This document shows, piece by piece, positions 35,482-43,962 of a stretch of 64,000 nucleotides of DNA. The stretch is from assembly GCA_039519185.1 (NCBI GenBank), contig CM076849.1, forward strand, positions 64,834,834-64,898,833, in the 5' to 3' direction. The notes beneath the pieces were generated by a model that ran no database searches, was not told where the DNA came from, and was given only the letters and a program-made list of their open reading frames with translations. The first letter of the stretch is position 1, and the number at the start of each line of letters is the position of its first letter. The stretch comes from Astragalus membranaceus (taxonomy: Eukaryota; Streptophyta; Magnoliopsida; Fabales; Fabaceae). Both the position numbers and the translations under genes were made by a program.

Positions 35482-37384
35482 CTAGTTGGATTATGTTGTA
35501 TTTAAAGTTGTGGTCAGTTGCCTTACTCTTTGGACTGAAAGAAAATAGGGAGGAAAAACAATTTTGGATGTTTTAAAATTTTCTCTTGATTGGTTGTAAG
35601 AGAAAATGAAAGGATAAGTTAGGTAAGAAGGAAAACTCTGGAAAGAAAAATTCAAAATTTTCTCTGCATTTCAATTTTCGAAATTCTCTCCTCAATGAAT
35701 TCTAATTAATTTTATCTTCTAAATTCCTTAACTCGAATAATGAATGTCATTCTTTTTTTCAAGTTTTTGTATTTTTCAAAATTGTGATTTAATGTGGATT
35801 ATTGGCAGGGAACTTTGGTACTGTAATAATCCATGGAGATGAGCTACATAAGACCACACAGGACGGAGATTCTGCAGTTTATTTATCTGCTGGTCTCACC
35901 AGCAGGACAGGAGGAAGATTATCTGATCCTGGGTACTTGCGCACCTGTTTAACTTTAGGAATAAATCTTATGTTTATCCTTCTCTTCATGACCGTTTTTC
36001 AAGAAAACGTTTGTCATTCTTTCTCTTGTAATTTAAAGTCTAAAGCTTTGCAAACATGAAAAATATGCATTATATACTTATCGGAGCCCCTCCATCTTTT
36101 TTTACTTCTCATTTCTCTCTAATTTAGTTTGCTTTCTTTTATGGATATTTAGGGTTGACAGTCAAAAAATTGGTGATGCAAACACATCCCCTTTTAGAGG
36201 ATTGAGTCCTACTACCGATACCATACAATCACCTGTCAGTAATTCAACTGAGCAGGACATCAAAACGAAAGGTAGTCATCGAGCTCAAGCTGGAATTGGT
36301 GGTGATATAAGGAATAGCACATTGAAGAATGAAACAGTGAGCCACAAATCATTTGCTTTACAAGATAAGGTAGTTTTTGTAATTTGATTTATATAGTATC
36401 TGTCAAACTTATATTCTTTTCATGAGATCACTCCGTTTGAGCAAAGTTTTTTGTTTTTACTTATTTAAGTTGGTCACTGTTGTGATATGGAAAAGGACAT
36501 TGTTTATCTTCCTACATCCTTTGCTTGTCAATACTAGTTTTTTTTTAATTAACAGCCCTAGCTTTTGTATTTTTTTGGCCTGCATTAATGTATGTTGTGA
36601 GACTGCAGTCTAAGGCTGATCATCTGTTATCTAATTTTTTTTTTGCTTTTGCAGCTTTGGTCCATTTATGCTGCTGGTAATACAGTACCCATTCCATTCT
36701 TAAGGGCAACAGATATATCACCTATTGCTCTCCTTTCAGACAATGTGCTTGGCACCATGCAACAGGATACCAATGGAACTGGAACAGTAGAAGCATTGCA
36801 AGAACTTTTTAGTGGTGATGGACAGTCCAAAAAGGGTCGGAGAGGATTAAATGAGGTGACTTTGTGTATGTGTGTGCGTGTGTGTACTCACCACACACCT
36901 TTGTGTGCTGTGCGCTTCTTATGATCACTTACATTGGTTTTGCTAATTGGCATGCAGCAGATGCCACTTCCTCCAAGCATTTACCAAAGATTGACGTCAA
37001 GTTCTACTCTAATGAATTTGGCGCAGGCTTTAGCTTACCATAAAATGTATGTCCCTTCAGCTTGTGCTGTTGTGCATGAATCATGTTTACCAATTTTATG
37101 CAAATTTTTGCAGTAGTTTTTTTTATGCAAATGCTTAAATTGGAGAACTGTATAAATTTTCACATCTATGTTTGTCAGAAAAGCACACTATTTCTGGTCT
37201 GGTGATTCCTTTCAGTTCCTGCTAGGCGTGTATTGGGTTTCTATGTAAATGTGGCTATTCTCACACAATTGCTTTACTTGTTAGGTGTTACGAAGATATG
37301 CCACTGCAGGAGTTGCAAGCAACTCAGGAGCAGCGGACTATTCAAAATCTATCAGACACACTTAAAACCATTCTTCGGCTGTAG
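18103..37384 (+). CDS. SIK1: SIK1/Hippo-like MAP4K serine/threonine protein kinase, 18 coding exons
   Basis: Exons: 18103-18862, 18969-19057, 19158-19265, 19603-19710, 19936-20026, 20575-20627, 21168-21230, 24619-24663, 25049-25084, 30342-30397, 31137-31218, 34280-34408, 34588-34738, 35809-35932, 36153-36369, 36655-36855, 36958-37046, 37285-37384. They join in frame to 2502 bases, about 833 aa, close to Arabidopsis SIK1. The start MDRSSFSPGTRR is chosen because upstream codons belong to the MULE border and leader. Residues 1-245 are acidic and disordered with SEIYSTFVVHDD, LPPLLKRLPKDFG and FGTVIVKSD. The kinase domain (about 247-505) has GKGSYGAV, catalytic Lys276, HRD with Asp369, DFG at 387-389 and GTPHWMAPE. 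The C-terminal part repeats an FGTVII motif and ends in a short coiled coil. STE20/Hippo family kinases of this type act in cell proliferation, growth and immune signalling. All catalytic residues are present. Confidence is very high for the family and high for the exon borders, although alternative splicing was not tested. Confidence 0.93.
21420..22152 (-). pseudogene. LINE ORF1 fragment in SIK1 intron 7
   Basis: A long antisense open frame encodes KRRKMGVARVMIRTQTFENV followed by NIRLVEDWSGPLQW, a pattern seen in ORF1 proteins of plant L1-type LINEs (C-terminal part after the RNA-binding domain). Acidic and Gly-rich linkers follow, with a duplicated VALIMENNKL segment (a ~60-bp tandem duplication near 21690-21780). 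No poly-A tail, ORF2 or target duplication is visible, so this is an isolated piece within the 3388-bp intron. It does not touch the exons. Confidence 0.55.
22153..24618. other. Rest of SIK1 intron 7
   Basis: Long AT-rich intron sequence. A pyrimidine-rich patch is at about 22500-22690. A 25-bp tandem duplication (GCAATCGTATTATTGAAGAA) lies near 24006-24045. No gene or complete transposon is recognised. Confidence 0.4.
25460..25760. repeat. MITE-like dispersed repeat in SIK1 intron 9
   Basis: The text has repeated CATAAG/TAAGC words, AACTTAATTAAATGCTTATA and the end CCAATCCAAACAGGCCC. Such ends are common in short dispersed repeats of legume introns. The left end and target duplication were not resolved, so the limits are approximate. 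Confidence 0.4.
26997..28052 (-). CDS. Ty1/copia gag with CCHC zinc knuckle, antisense inside the chimeric element
   Basis: The minus-strand frame of 351 codons starts MSSVNGDDPPPPPH. It carries the copia gag core (LHDENFVLWRQQVEPVIKAH, FELWDNIFAYFQKLG, IRQLRNDLRTTQLDTGSVKD) and a zinc knuckle CQVCGKFGHSAIQCYHRF near the C-terminus after a Gly/Arg-rich stretch. It then meets a stop, and the pol region that should follow is absent because the 5' LTR of the host element begins there. It encodes a capsid-like RNA-packaging protein only. It is open throughout, which suggests fairly recent origin. Confidence 0.85.
   Translation of the reverse strand: MSSVNGDDPPPPPHDGADPTGSKSMSRSSACTQNSTSETKEFRHKITEKLHDENFVLWRQQVEPVIKAHRLQRFIVSPTIPPRFLTSEDIDSNNENPDFQFWEAQDQMLLSWLQTTLSTAIQARVVGCTHSFELWDNIFAYFQKLGRTKIRQLRNDLRTTQLDTGSVKDYLAKIKSLVDALAAVGSPVSAKDHLDAILDGLPQEYDQIISIVESRFDDEVTVEEAESLLHAQEVRLTRYRKQTKSDAASVLLTQVPPQQQSSGENSQPNIITTSQQNNTSENQPLNTEGYGCRGRGRGRGGRSGVQCQVCGKFGHSAIQCYHRFNQHYQPNAQPQAAPNQPYNPYTYIRPQ
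28139..28359 (-). mobile_element. Copia 5' LTR (minus strand) with tRNA-Met primer site
   Basis: On the minus strand the LTR runs from TGTTAGAGTATAATAG to CACTCTAACA (221 bp). It is followed immediately by TGGTATCACAAGC (28138-28126), which fits the plant initiator tRNA-Met primer-binding site of copia elements. A second LTR of this kind is not present in the window, so the copia element is truncated after gag. Confidence 0.8.
29064..29320. repeat. 69-bp tandem repeat, nearly four copies
   Basis: Units start near 29064, 29132, 29201 and 29270. Each contains TTGGTAGTCC, GTCCAACCA, GTCAAGGTTGA and GATGAAATAG. They lie in the non-coding 3' part of the chimeric retroelement. Open frames here on the minus strand come from the repeat. 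Confidence 0.75.
30398..31136. other. SIK1 intron 10
   Basis: An ordinary AT-rich intron of 739 bp with GT and AG borders (TG-GTTTGT and TTTTGTAG). Nothing else is recognised in it. Confidence 0.5.
31716..31880. repeat. Purine-rich (GGGGAGAGG) MITE-like patch in SIK1 intron 11
   Basis: A ~95-base almost pure purine run on + (31736-31830) follows AGAGTCTGTTTGGTTCAATGG. Such G-rich patches adjoining CTGTTTGG are typical ends of short plant transposons. No complete element was delimited. Confidence 0.4.
32454..33577. mobile_element. Candidate non-autonomous DNA element in SIK1 intron 11
   Basis: The left end CAGTGTTGTTAAAATCGCGA and the inverse of the right end CAATGTTGTCAAACACGCAA share about 14 of 20 bases. 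The word CTTAT lies beside both ends. The interior holds repeated GATCTTACGATTCT-like words and an AT-rich middle but no transposase. ORFs in it (32135-32815 overlaps the left part) are not convincing. The limits are tentative. Confidence 0.4.
33834..34024 (+). mobile_element. Candidate solo LTR in SIK1 intron 11
   Basis: The segment starts TGTTGTAAATAGTG and ends TTTTAATATTCAACA. It contains CCTATAAATAGCC, a TATA box, and a later A-rich stretch, as in short copia LTRs. A matching 5-bp target duplication was not found, so it may be a truncated LTR or a remnant. Confidence 0.45.
34869..35144 (-). mobile_element. LTR of the same family as the chimeric element, minus strand, in SIK1 intron 13
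   Basis: Read on the minus strand it runs TGTTGGAATATGAGAATATC to AAGTTCAACA (276 bp). Just before it is the polypurine-like TTGAGGGGAAG and a stem region AAGCTT/AAAGC/GCTTT very like the one before the 3' LTR at 29760. This therefore is a 3' LTR plus a little internal sequence (35145 to about 35400) of a related, truncated element in opposite orientation. Confidence 0.6.
35449..35478. repeat. (TA)n microsatellite
   Basis: About 14 TA dinucleotides in a row within SIK1 intron 13. Confidence 0.9.
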
Positions 37385-38116
37385 ATAGATAGGTATATAT
37401 CTCATTGCTTCAATTTTAAATCCCCAAAATTTACTGGCTCCAAAGTTAGCAAAATCATTTTTCTTTTGTCGTTATTGAGTTGAGATTCTCTCTATTAAGA
37501 AATTACGAGTTTTAAGTGTATAAAAACACATAAATACCCAATATTTAATTTAGGAATGTGTTCATTTATACCTAAAACTATAATTAGAGTTTTCAGTTTC
37601 TTTTAAGTGAGAGCAGCATCTCTGGTCTTCATTGTCACATGATTACTTACATACCAATTGCAGGGAAACAATAGTTATTGGGTTCGTTTTTTTTCTTTTC
37701 CAGGAGTATACAAAGTTCGGCTGGTTTTTTATGTCAAGTAAACCCTAGAAGAATAGGGTTTAGTAAGCTGCCACATATTTAAATGTAAATATTTTGTATA
37801 CATATTTTAAACAAATATTGTTGCATATGTTGTAATCAGTAGTTCGATTTTTAGAGTAATGCTACAAATTTGTGTACTCATATTTTCTCTCACAAGATCT
37901 AGGTGCTTGCAAGTCTCGCGCAGTGGTTACGTACGAATTCATATATCTTGTGTACTCATTGTCATTTTTTGAAAAAATTGAAGGAAGGTGAAGAGAAAAG
38001 CAATGTTTTTCTTTTGGCAAAAGAGAATTGCAATGTTAAAAATAGAAAATATGTCTGTTTGAATTTTAGAAAAGAATTCTTTGAATTTTTTTAATAGTAA
38101 GAGTCTAAAGTTGAAA
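37385..38116 (+). other. SIK1 3' untranslated region and flank
   Basis: No further coding sequence follows the TAG at 37382-37384. An AG-GTATAT donor at 37393 and a TTTTCTTTTCCAG acceptor ending at 37703 suggest a 3'UTR intron. This is inferred only from the splice signals. Downstream is AT-rich flank. Confidence 0.45.
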
Positions 38117-38123
38117 AATAATG

Positions 38124-38166
<43 letters not shown>
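38117..38166. repeat. (AAT)n microsatellite
   Basis: About 15 repeats of AAT/ATA in a row, which also produces a poly-Tyr open frame on the minus strand that is not a gene. Confidence 0.9.
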
Positions 38167-38167
<1 letters not shown>

Positions 38168-38490
38168 GTCGTTTCCAGTTATAATTAGGTGGCATGTTTG
38201 TACCAAAAAAATAAAAATAATTGGGTGGCATGTTTGTAACTATACGACCGTTATATTTTATTTTCACTGATGCTTCTGAATTAAACTCGGATCTGGGCAG
38301 ATTTAGCCGAAAGGTGTAGTTTGGTTTGGTATGATAGTGAAAATTACCAAACGGCTGGAAAAAGTATTTATAGATTTGAGATAAGTTTTTTTTTTTGATA
38401 AACAATGATATATTGATCAGAGCATTAGGGTTGCTCAAAATCACAAATATAAAAGGAAATCAGAAATTGTTGATACAAGTAAGAGCATTG

Positions 38491-39209
38491 TTCTACCAAA
38501 GTGGCGGAGACAAGCTAGAATTTCTTCCCACCCCAAAAATAAATGAACACCAAGACAAGTATTTGATATGCGCCACAACTGAATCAATCTTGGCTTCTTC
38601 TCCTCTAAAATAAACTCTATTCCGGGCAAACCAGAGACACCAACAAGATGTCAACCAGAGTAAATATCGCACCTTCTTAGCTTTTTTTCCTCTACAAAAA
38701 TTGTCAAACAGGAGAAAGTGTTGAGATAAGGTATAGGAACTAGGCAGCTCGATATCGAGCCAGCGCCCAACCTCACTCCACACATTGTGAGAAAAATCAC
38801 AATCTAGAATTAGATGTTGGACTTCCTCTCTGAAGTTGTTACAAACACACAGACGGCTCCTTCCTCCAGATGGATGATATGTCGTCTCACCAACAAGTCA
38901 CGAACCGATAATGAATTAGTAAGTAATCTCCATCCAAAAATCAGAATTTTTGATGGAGTTGAAGTCTTTCAAAGGGCTTTATAATCTGAAAAATCGCTGT
39001 CACTAACCACTGGAAAAGTTGGATCGGATGATAGTAGATATTGGTAACAAGAGCGAACTGAAAAACGTTTTGAAGACTCTAGGATCCAGCTCCAAGAATC
39101 TTCTCCATCACAATTTAAGCTCACCTCCCTTAAAATATCAAGCAGCACTTTCCCTTCATCACTATGAAGTTGAACATCGTTCAAAATCGAGGGCAAGTTC
39201 CAATGCCAG
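38491..39209 (-). pseudogene. LINE ORF2 C-terminal part (zf-RVT region)
   Basis: Broken minus-strand frames give SWSWILESSKRFSVRSCYQY followed by LLSSDP, and later VRYLLWLTSCWCLWFARNRV. These are the conserved zinc-binding reverse-transcriptase-associated region (zf-RVT) at the C-terminal end of plant L1 ORF2 proteins. The frame is interrupted by shifts and stops. It continues the RT part found at 58798-61316. Confidence 0.75.
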
Positions 39210-40306
39210 CGACTGTCATACCCCAATTTTGTCCGGCCTAGGTCAAAACCCTAATTTTCAATCAAAAATAAATAAACCAAGTCTTAGCATTCATCCTAGA
39301 GGTTAGGAAGAGCATCATGCTTGCATTTCAGAAGTTTCATAATGCATTTTAGGGTTAGAATAGCATTGCATGGCATTTTAGAGCACTTTAGAGCATTTCT
39401 AGGGTTTCTAGGGTTTTTCCTCGTTCAAAGGGTATTTTGGTAATTTCGCCAAAAAACTTATTTTCTCATCATGCATGCATTTATAGGGTTTTAGAGTCAT
39501 CCAAAAGGTCTCAGGATCATTGTTAGAGTGGAAATGAAGTTTAGAGCAAAATCAGGGTTTTTGGAACCAAAAGGGCATTTTGGTCATTTCACTAAAATAA
39601 ATAATTTCTTGGTAAAAACCATTATGCATCTCTTGAGGAATTTATGTGAGTCCAAGTGAGTGGAGTTGTGCATTTTTTTTATGCATCATAGGAGTATTTT
39701 TGGCATGAAATTCGGTTTTTTTGAACAAAAGGGCAAAATGGTCATTTCCTTTGGAGTGGGGTCAATAAATCAATTTTGGGATTGGTGAGATCATAAAAGT
39801 TCAGAGCCCAATCATTGAATCATGGGATATGGCCCAAAATGGCAAGAATCTAGAAGAATTATCTAGAAGGGAATAAGGAATATCCCTTTGAATTTTGAAA
39901 GGTCAAGTGTAGTACAATAGTACAAGTTGCAATTCCATTCACTCTCTCTCCTTGGCTGCGAATTCCAGCCCCTTTTCCCCCATTTTGATTTATTTTATTG
40001 ATTGCAAATTGTGTTTAAATCATGGCCTTCCATTCAAGTGTCAAATGCAATCCTCACCCTTCATTTGAATTAAAATGGCACTCTTGTAATAAGCTTCATG
40101 GAAAAATACAATTTTGTAATTGAACTTATCCTTCACCACCCCTCTTAAGCTGCGCCCCTCAGCCCTCTCTCTCCTCACTTTGTGCTTTCTAATTGCCCCT
40201 AATCCATGTGACATTTGATCTTGACCCTTGGTTCAAAATTAAGAAGCAATCCTAGAGCACAATGGAAATCAAAATGACCTAGAAGCCCTTAATGATAAGT
40301 GAGCAC

Positions 40307-40314
40307 TATATATA
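40307..40314 (+). promoter_or_regulatory. TATA box of the Ogre 5' LTR
   Basis: TATATATA lies in the context GAGCACTATATATACTTTC about 1.1 kb into the LTR. The same motif is at 56320-56327 in the 3' LTR. RNA would start some 30 bases downstream (inference). Confidence 0.6.
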
Positions 40315-41855
40315 CTTTCATATGATCAGCCCACACACCCTCTTAGCCTCACTCTCCATTCAAAAACCCTAGCACACCTCCCTCCTCCTCTAGGCTGTAG
40401 CCACCCCCATTCCTTCTCCTCCATTTTTTTCAACTTGCATCCACTAACTCACCTCAAACTCACTCCATATTCATATATCCTCCTCCTTTCATCTTTGATT
40501 CCACATTTACATCATCAAAGGGGCTGATCCTTCAAGGTTGCGCGTTGGTTGTTGGTGATTTTTGAGGAGTGTTGGTGATTTGTTACTCTTGATCTTCATT
40601 TCTACTCTTGTTTAGCTTGGAACTAAGGTATAACTTAAAACCCTTTGCATTTTCATCCACTTTCTTGCATCAAAACCCCTTTTCAACTTATATTTGCATC
40701 TCATAACATCATCTAAATGTAGATTAGGGGCTGTTGTGGGTGAGAGTTGGCATCTCACCCACCTAATAAATTGTTCTTGTGACTATGTGTTGATTATGTA
40801 TTGTTCTTGTGATGTTTTTGCATTTGGTGAAATAAAATTGTGAATCTATGGCTATTTTGGTTCGCAAGTTATGTAGAATGCATGTGTAATATAATTTTCT
40901 TGTTCATCCTTGCCTAATAATACTTGATCTAGCCATTGATGTTTGATTGTTGTGTTATTATGCTTGGAATCATGTTAAAACTTGCAAAAATAATTTTACA
41001 TCCATATGTATGTTTCGCAAGTTGCTAAAATAAATAGGGTTTTGTTACCTTTTGGTTATTTGGCTTGTGATTGTCTCAAGTTGTTGATGGAATCTTTGTT
41101 GACAATTAATTTTTAGGTTGAGAATAAAATTGTTGTTTGGTTATGTAGAGGTTTCGCAAATCATGAGACATTTAGGGTTTTTGTTGTTTCCTTGTTTATT
41201 TTGCTTGTATTTGTGTTTAAAAAATATTGCTTCAAGTTTGTTTTGATGGGCTCTTGTTTGCTAGTAATTGTTAAGTTGATGATTTAGCTATGTGAATCGC
41301 CACTAGTGCCTAGTGCACTTTAATTTAAGTGGTAAAGATGGCTAGAAAGGATTCAACTTTATTTTCTTGGTTTATGTGTTCTATTTTGCTTATTGCTAGA
41401 TATTGATGATAGGGTAAGTTGATTTTCACTTGTGCCCATGGCACTTTAATCTAAGTGAAAGGATTACTCTATATGATTCAATTTTGCTTTGAATAAATGT
41501 ATGTCTTGCTTGAGGTTTGTCTTGTAGTCTCATATGATTGGAATAGGGTTGCATCTTGTGATGTGTTTGTGTGCTAACTTGTGAACTTTAGTATGAAATT
41601 GATGATGATTTTTGCATAAGGAGCATTCGGCCAAGGGCCACTTTCATGTATAGATGTATCTCTTTGATTTGTAATGCTTGTATGAAGTATAACTAAGGGA
41701 ATTGCATTTTGGTTAGGAATTGATATGTTGATGGAAATGTTCTACTTATCTTTCAAAACTTTTTTTTCCAAATCAAATTCTTTTCCAAAACTAGTCTTCA
41801 AACCCAAGTCAAATGTTTTCTAATAAAAAACCCTAAGGCATTTTCTTAAATAAAT

Positions 41856-42184
41856 CATTAGTCATCACTCGAAGCCTTTGCTTGTTTGATCGCTAATGAG
41901 GAGTTATTAGTGGTAGTCACTCGAAGCCTTTGCTTGTTTGGCTATCATGAAAGCTCCCACACCTTAACTAAAAAATAAATAAAATCCAAATTTCAAAAAC
42001 AACACGAGCTATTAGTGATAATTATCACTGATGCTCACCCTTTTTCAAAACGATTTCAAAAAGATAATAAAACGTTGTTACTTGTAATCACTCGAAGCCT
42101 TTGCTTGAATGATTACCGGTTTCAACTATTTTTTTTTCAAGTTAGTAATGAATGCCACTCGAAGCCGTTGCTTGTTTGGCATTC
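41856..42184 (+). promoter_or_regulatory. Four stem-loops with a shared inner hairpin in the Ogre R-U5 region
   Basis: Four copies of a 23-base core begin CACTCG and contain AAGC-CTTT-GCTT (AAGC-CGTT-GCTT in copy 4). Each is enclosed by a different complementary pair: CATTAG/CTAATG (41856-41898), GGTAG/CTATC (about 41910-41948), GTAAT/ATTAC (42082-42119) and GAATGC/GCATTC (42150-42184). The stems differ in sequence but keep pairing. A fifth copy in the leader (43265-43302) has AGAC-CTTT-GTCT. This points to a conserved RNA structure in the genomic RNA. Its role (packaging, dimerisation, translation) is unknown. Confidence 0.65.
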
Positions 42185-42243
42185 GTGAACACTCGAGTCT
42201 TATTTCCAAAAACTCAAAAACATTTTCAAAACCAAAAGGAGAG

Positions 42244-42414
42244 AACTACGTAGCTTTGAATTCTCCATCGCACCAGGAGGTACGTAGGAGCGGGTCGTAA
42301 CCCGTCAAGCACCCTTTTAAAAAACTTTGTTTTGTTCCTAGAACTACGTAGCTTTGATCCCTCTTTCAGAGAGGGTACGTAGGAGCGGGTTGTAACCCGT
42401 CAAGCACCCCTTTT
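42244..42414 (+). promoter_or_regulatory. Two tandem CTACGTA hairpin modules in Ogre U5
   Basis: Copies at 42244-42318 and 42341-42414 share an outer stem CTACGTA/TACGTAG and a second hairpin CGGGT-(C/T)GTA-ACCCG. The inner stem differs: CTCC/GGAG in copy 1 and CCCTC/GAGGG in copy 2, both pairing. The shared outer and changed inner stem suggest selection for structure. Confidence 0.6.
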
Positions 42415-42584
42415 AAAAATCTTTGTTTTGTTCCGCTTCTCAAAGATACAAAAAATACTTTTCTTCTCAATAAAACCGTTTCCCAAACGAAAATAAAAAG
42501 AAAGGAAGTAGAACAAAAATCGTTTCAAGTCAACTTTTTCTAAGCCACACATCAAAGTTAATGGTTCCCTTTCGGTAGAAAGGA

Positions 42585-42614
42585 GGTGCGGGGTGCTAAT
42601 ACCTTCCCCGTACC
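42585..42614 (+). promoter_or_regulatory. Nine-base-pair hairpin near the end of Ogre U5
   Basis: GGTGCGGGG (42585-42593) pairs with CCCCGTACC (42606-42614), with one G-U pair, around a 12-base loop. It lies shortly before the primer-binding site. The neighbourhood (GTGCTAATACCTTCCCC) is a text I recall from the U5 of other plant Tat elements. Confidence 0.55.
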
Positions 42615-42783
42615 TAACCGACCCCCGAACCTACATCTCTGTGTTTTCGAAAGACCATCCGCCTTTTTCAAAAGACTTTTTCCAATGTTTTAGTCTTTAA
42701 AAAATAAATATTGGTGGCGGCTTCAAAATTTCCACGTTGTCAAACTGAGGAATCCTTAACTGGATTTTTCGGGGCGCAACAGC

Positions 42784-42802
42784 TGGCGACTTCACTGGGG
42801 AC
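42784..42802 (+). other. Ogre primer-binding site
   Basis: TGGCGACTTCACTGGGGAC starts two bases after the 5' LTR. Ogre elements usually use a tRNA-Arg primer, and the text fits that pattern. Exact tRNA complementarity was not computed. Confidence 0.65.
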
Positions 42803-43962
42803 CTTTTTTCAAAAAGGCGAGGGTCAAGCCTAGTTAACCTGATGTGTGGCTTAAAATGTTTAACTTGAAAACTTTGTTCTACCTTTTCCTTTTCTTCCTT
42901 TTCTTCTCTTATCATGCATTTCTCAATTCCCATGTCCCCTCTTCTTTGCTCCCTTTCTACAAGGTAATCTCATGCATCATACCCTTATGCCCTTATGATC
43001 CCTTCTTCTTCGCTCCCTTTCTTGAGGTAAGCTATATGTTTGTTGGTGATACCTTAGTGTAGTTTATTTTGTTAAACCCTAGGGTAGACGACTTATTATT
43101 TCTTGCTTCTGTCTGGCTGTGCTGGTTTTCCTTGCAGGTGGGGATGGGTAGATTTTAGGAAGTATGTCCTCAATCACACACTTTCACACCTTATGATTTG
43201 TGTGCTATGAGTGGGCTCCTATACCCGGATCCAACAAACACTTAGGGGAGTGGAGACGATTAGTGACTGTCATTCGAGACCTTTGTCTGTCTGATACTCA
43301 TGAAAGTCTCAACCAGAGTACGCTTTCTTATGACGCCCCACACTTGGTAGTATTCTACATTTGTGGTGTCGGCATGAGGATTCTATAGCTCTGGCAGCCA
43401 TTGTGAGGGTGTGAATTAGAGCTACATGGGAGGAACCTTTGAAGTTGCCCTAGAACTTAGGATTCCCACCTTGGCAGGACACGAGGGCATACGAATTGTA
43501 TGTTGCATTATAGTTTAGGCATGTCTTTACTATAATAAAAAGAGAAATTTTCAAAAAAAAGAGAAAAGAGGAAAGGGTTACCATTGTAGCCTTCTCTTTT
43601 GCCGGTTCGTACGAAGTAACATATGGCCCACTTCATTTTCAAAAAAAAAAAAAGAAAGAAAGAGTTACCGCTGTAGCCTTTCTCATACCGGTCCATATGA
43701 AATGACGTACGGTCCTTATTTTCAAAAAATAATGATATATTTCCCTTCATCAAATAAGCCAGTGCGTGAGGCGGCACGTAGCGTGGCTCCTCAATTTTTG
43801 AACTTCCGTCCATATGCATCGCCTTTATTTTTTCCATACGCATCATTCATATCATAATTGCATCATACCGCATTCATTTATTCGCATCCATTTAGCATCT
43901 CATATGCATTTGCTTGCCGGGAATCACCGAATGATGCGCTGTCTTGTCATAGGCGTATCAGA
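42803..43962 (+). other. Ogre 5' leader between primer site and ORF1
   Basis: About 1.16 kb without a convincing gene. It has a fifth copy of the LTR stem-loop core (43265-43302). There is a repeated segment around TACCGYTGTAGCCTT (about 43575 and 43665), two ~90-bp copies with purine runs GAAAAGAG/AAAGAAAG between them. Confidence 0.55.

Larger units (their letters stand above)
39214..42781 (+). repeat. Ogre 5' LTR
   Basis: 3568 bp, starting TGTCATACCCCAATTTTG and ending CGGGGCGCAACA. It contains a TATA box near 40307, so roughly the last 2.4 kb is transcribed as R-U5. That region carries the stem-loop families described separately. ORFs within it are not genes. Confidence 0.95.

Noticed and set aside
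38091..38444. 117-codon minus-strand ORF with a poly-Tyr run
   Set aside because: The Tyr run is the (AAT)n microsatellite and the rest is intergenic.
41856..42184. CRISPR-like array because a 23-base core recurs with variable spacers
   Set aside because: Plant nuclear DNA, only four copies with unequal spacing, diverged cores, and an enclosing LTR. The flanks pair as stems instead.
42109..42300. ORFs within the Ogre LTRs (for example 42109 and its copy at 58027)
   Set aside because: They lie in R-U5 structured RNA, are identical because the LTRs are duplicates, and lack a domain.
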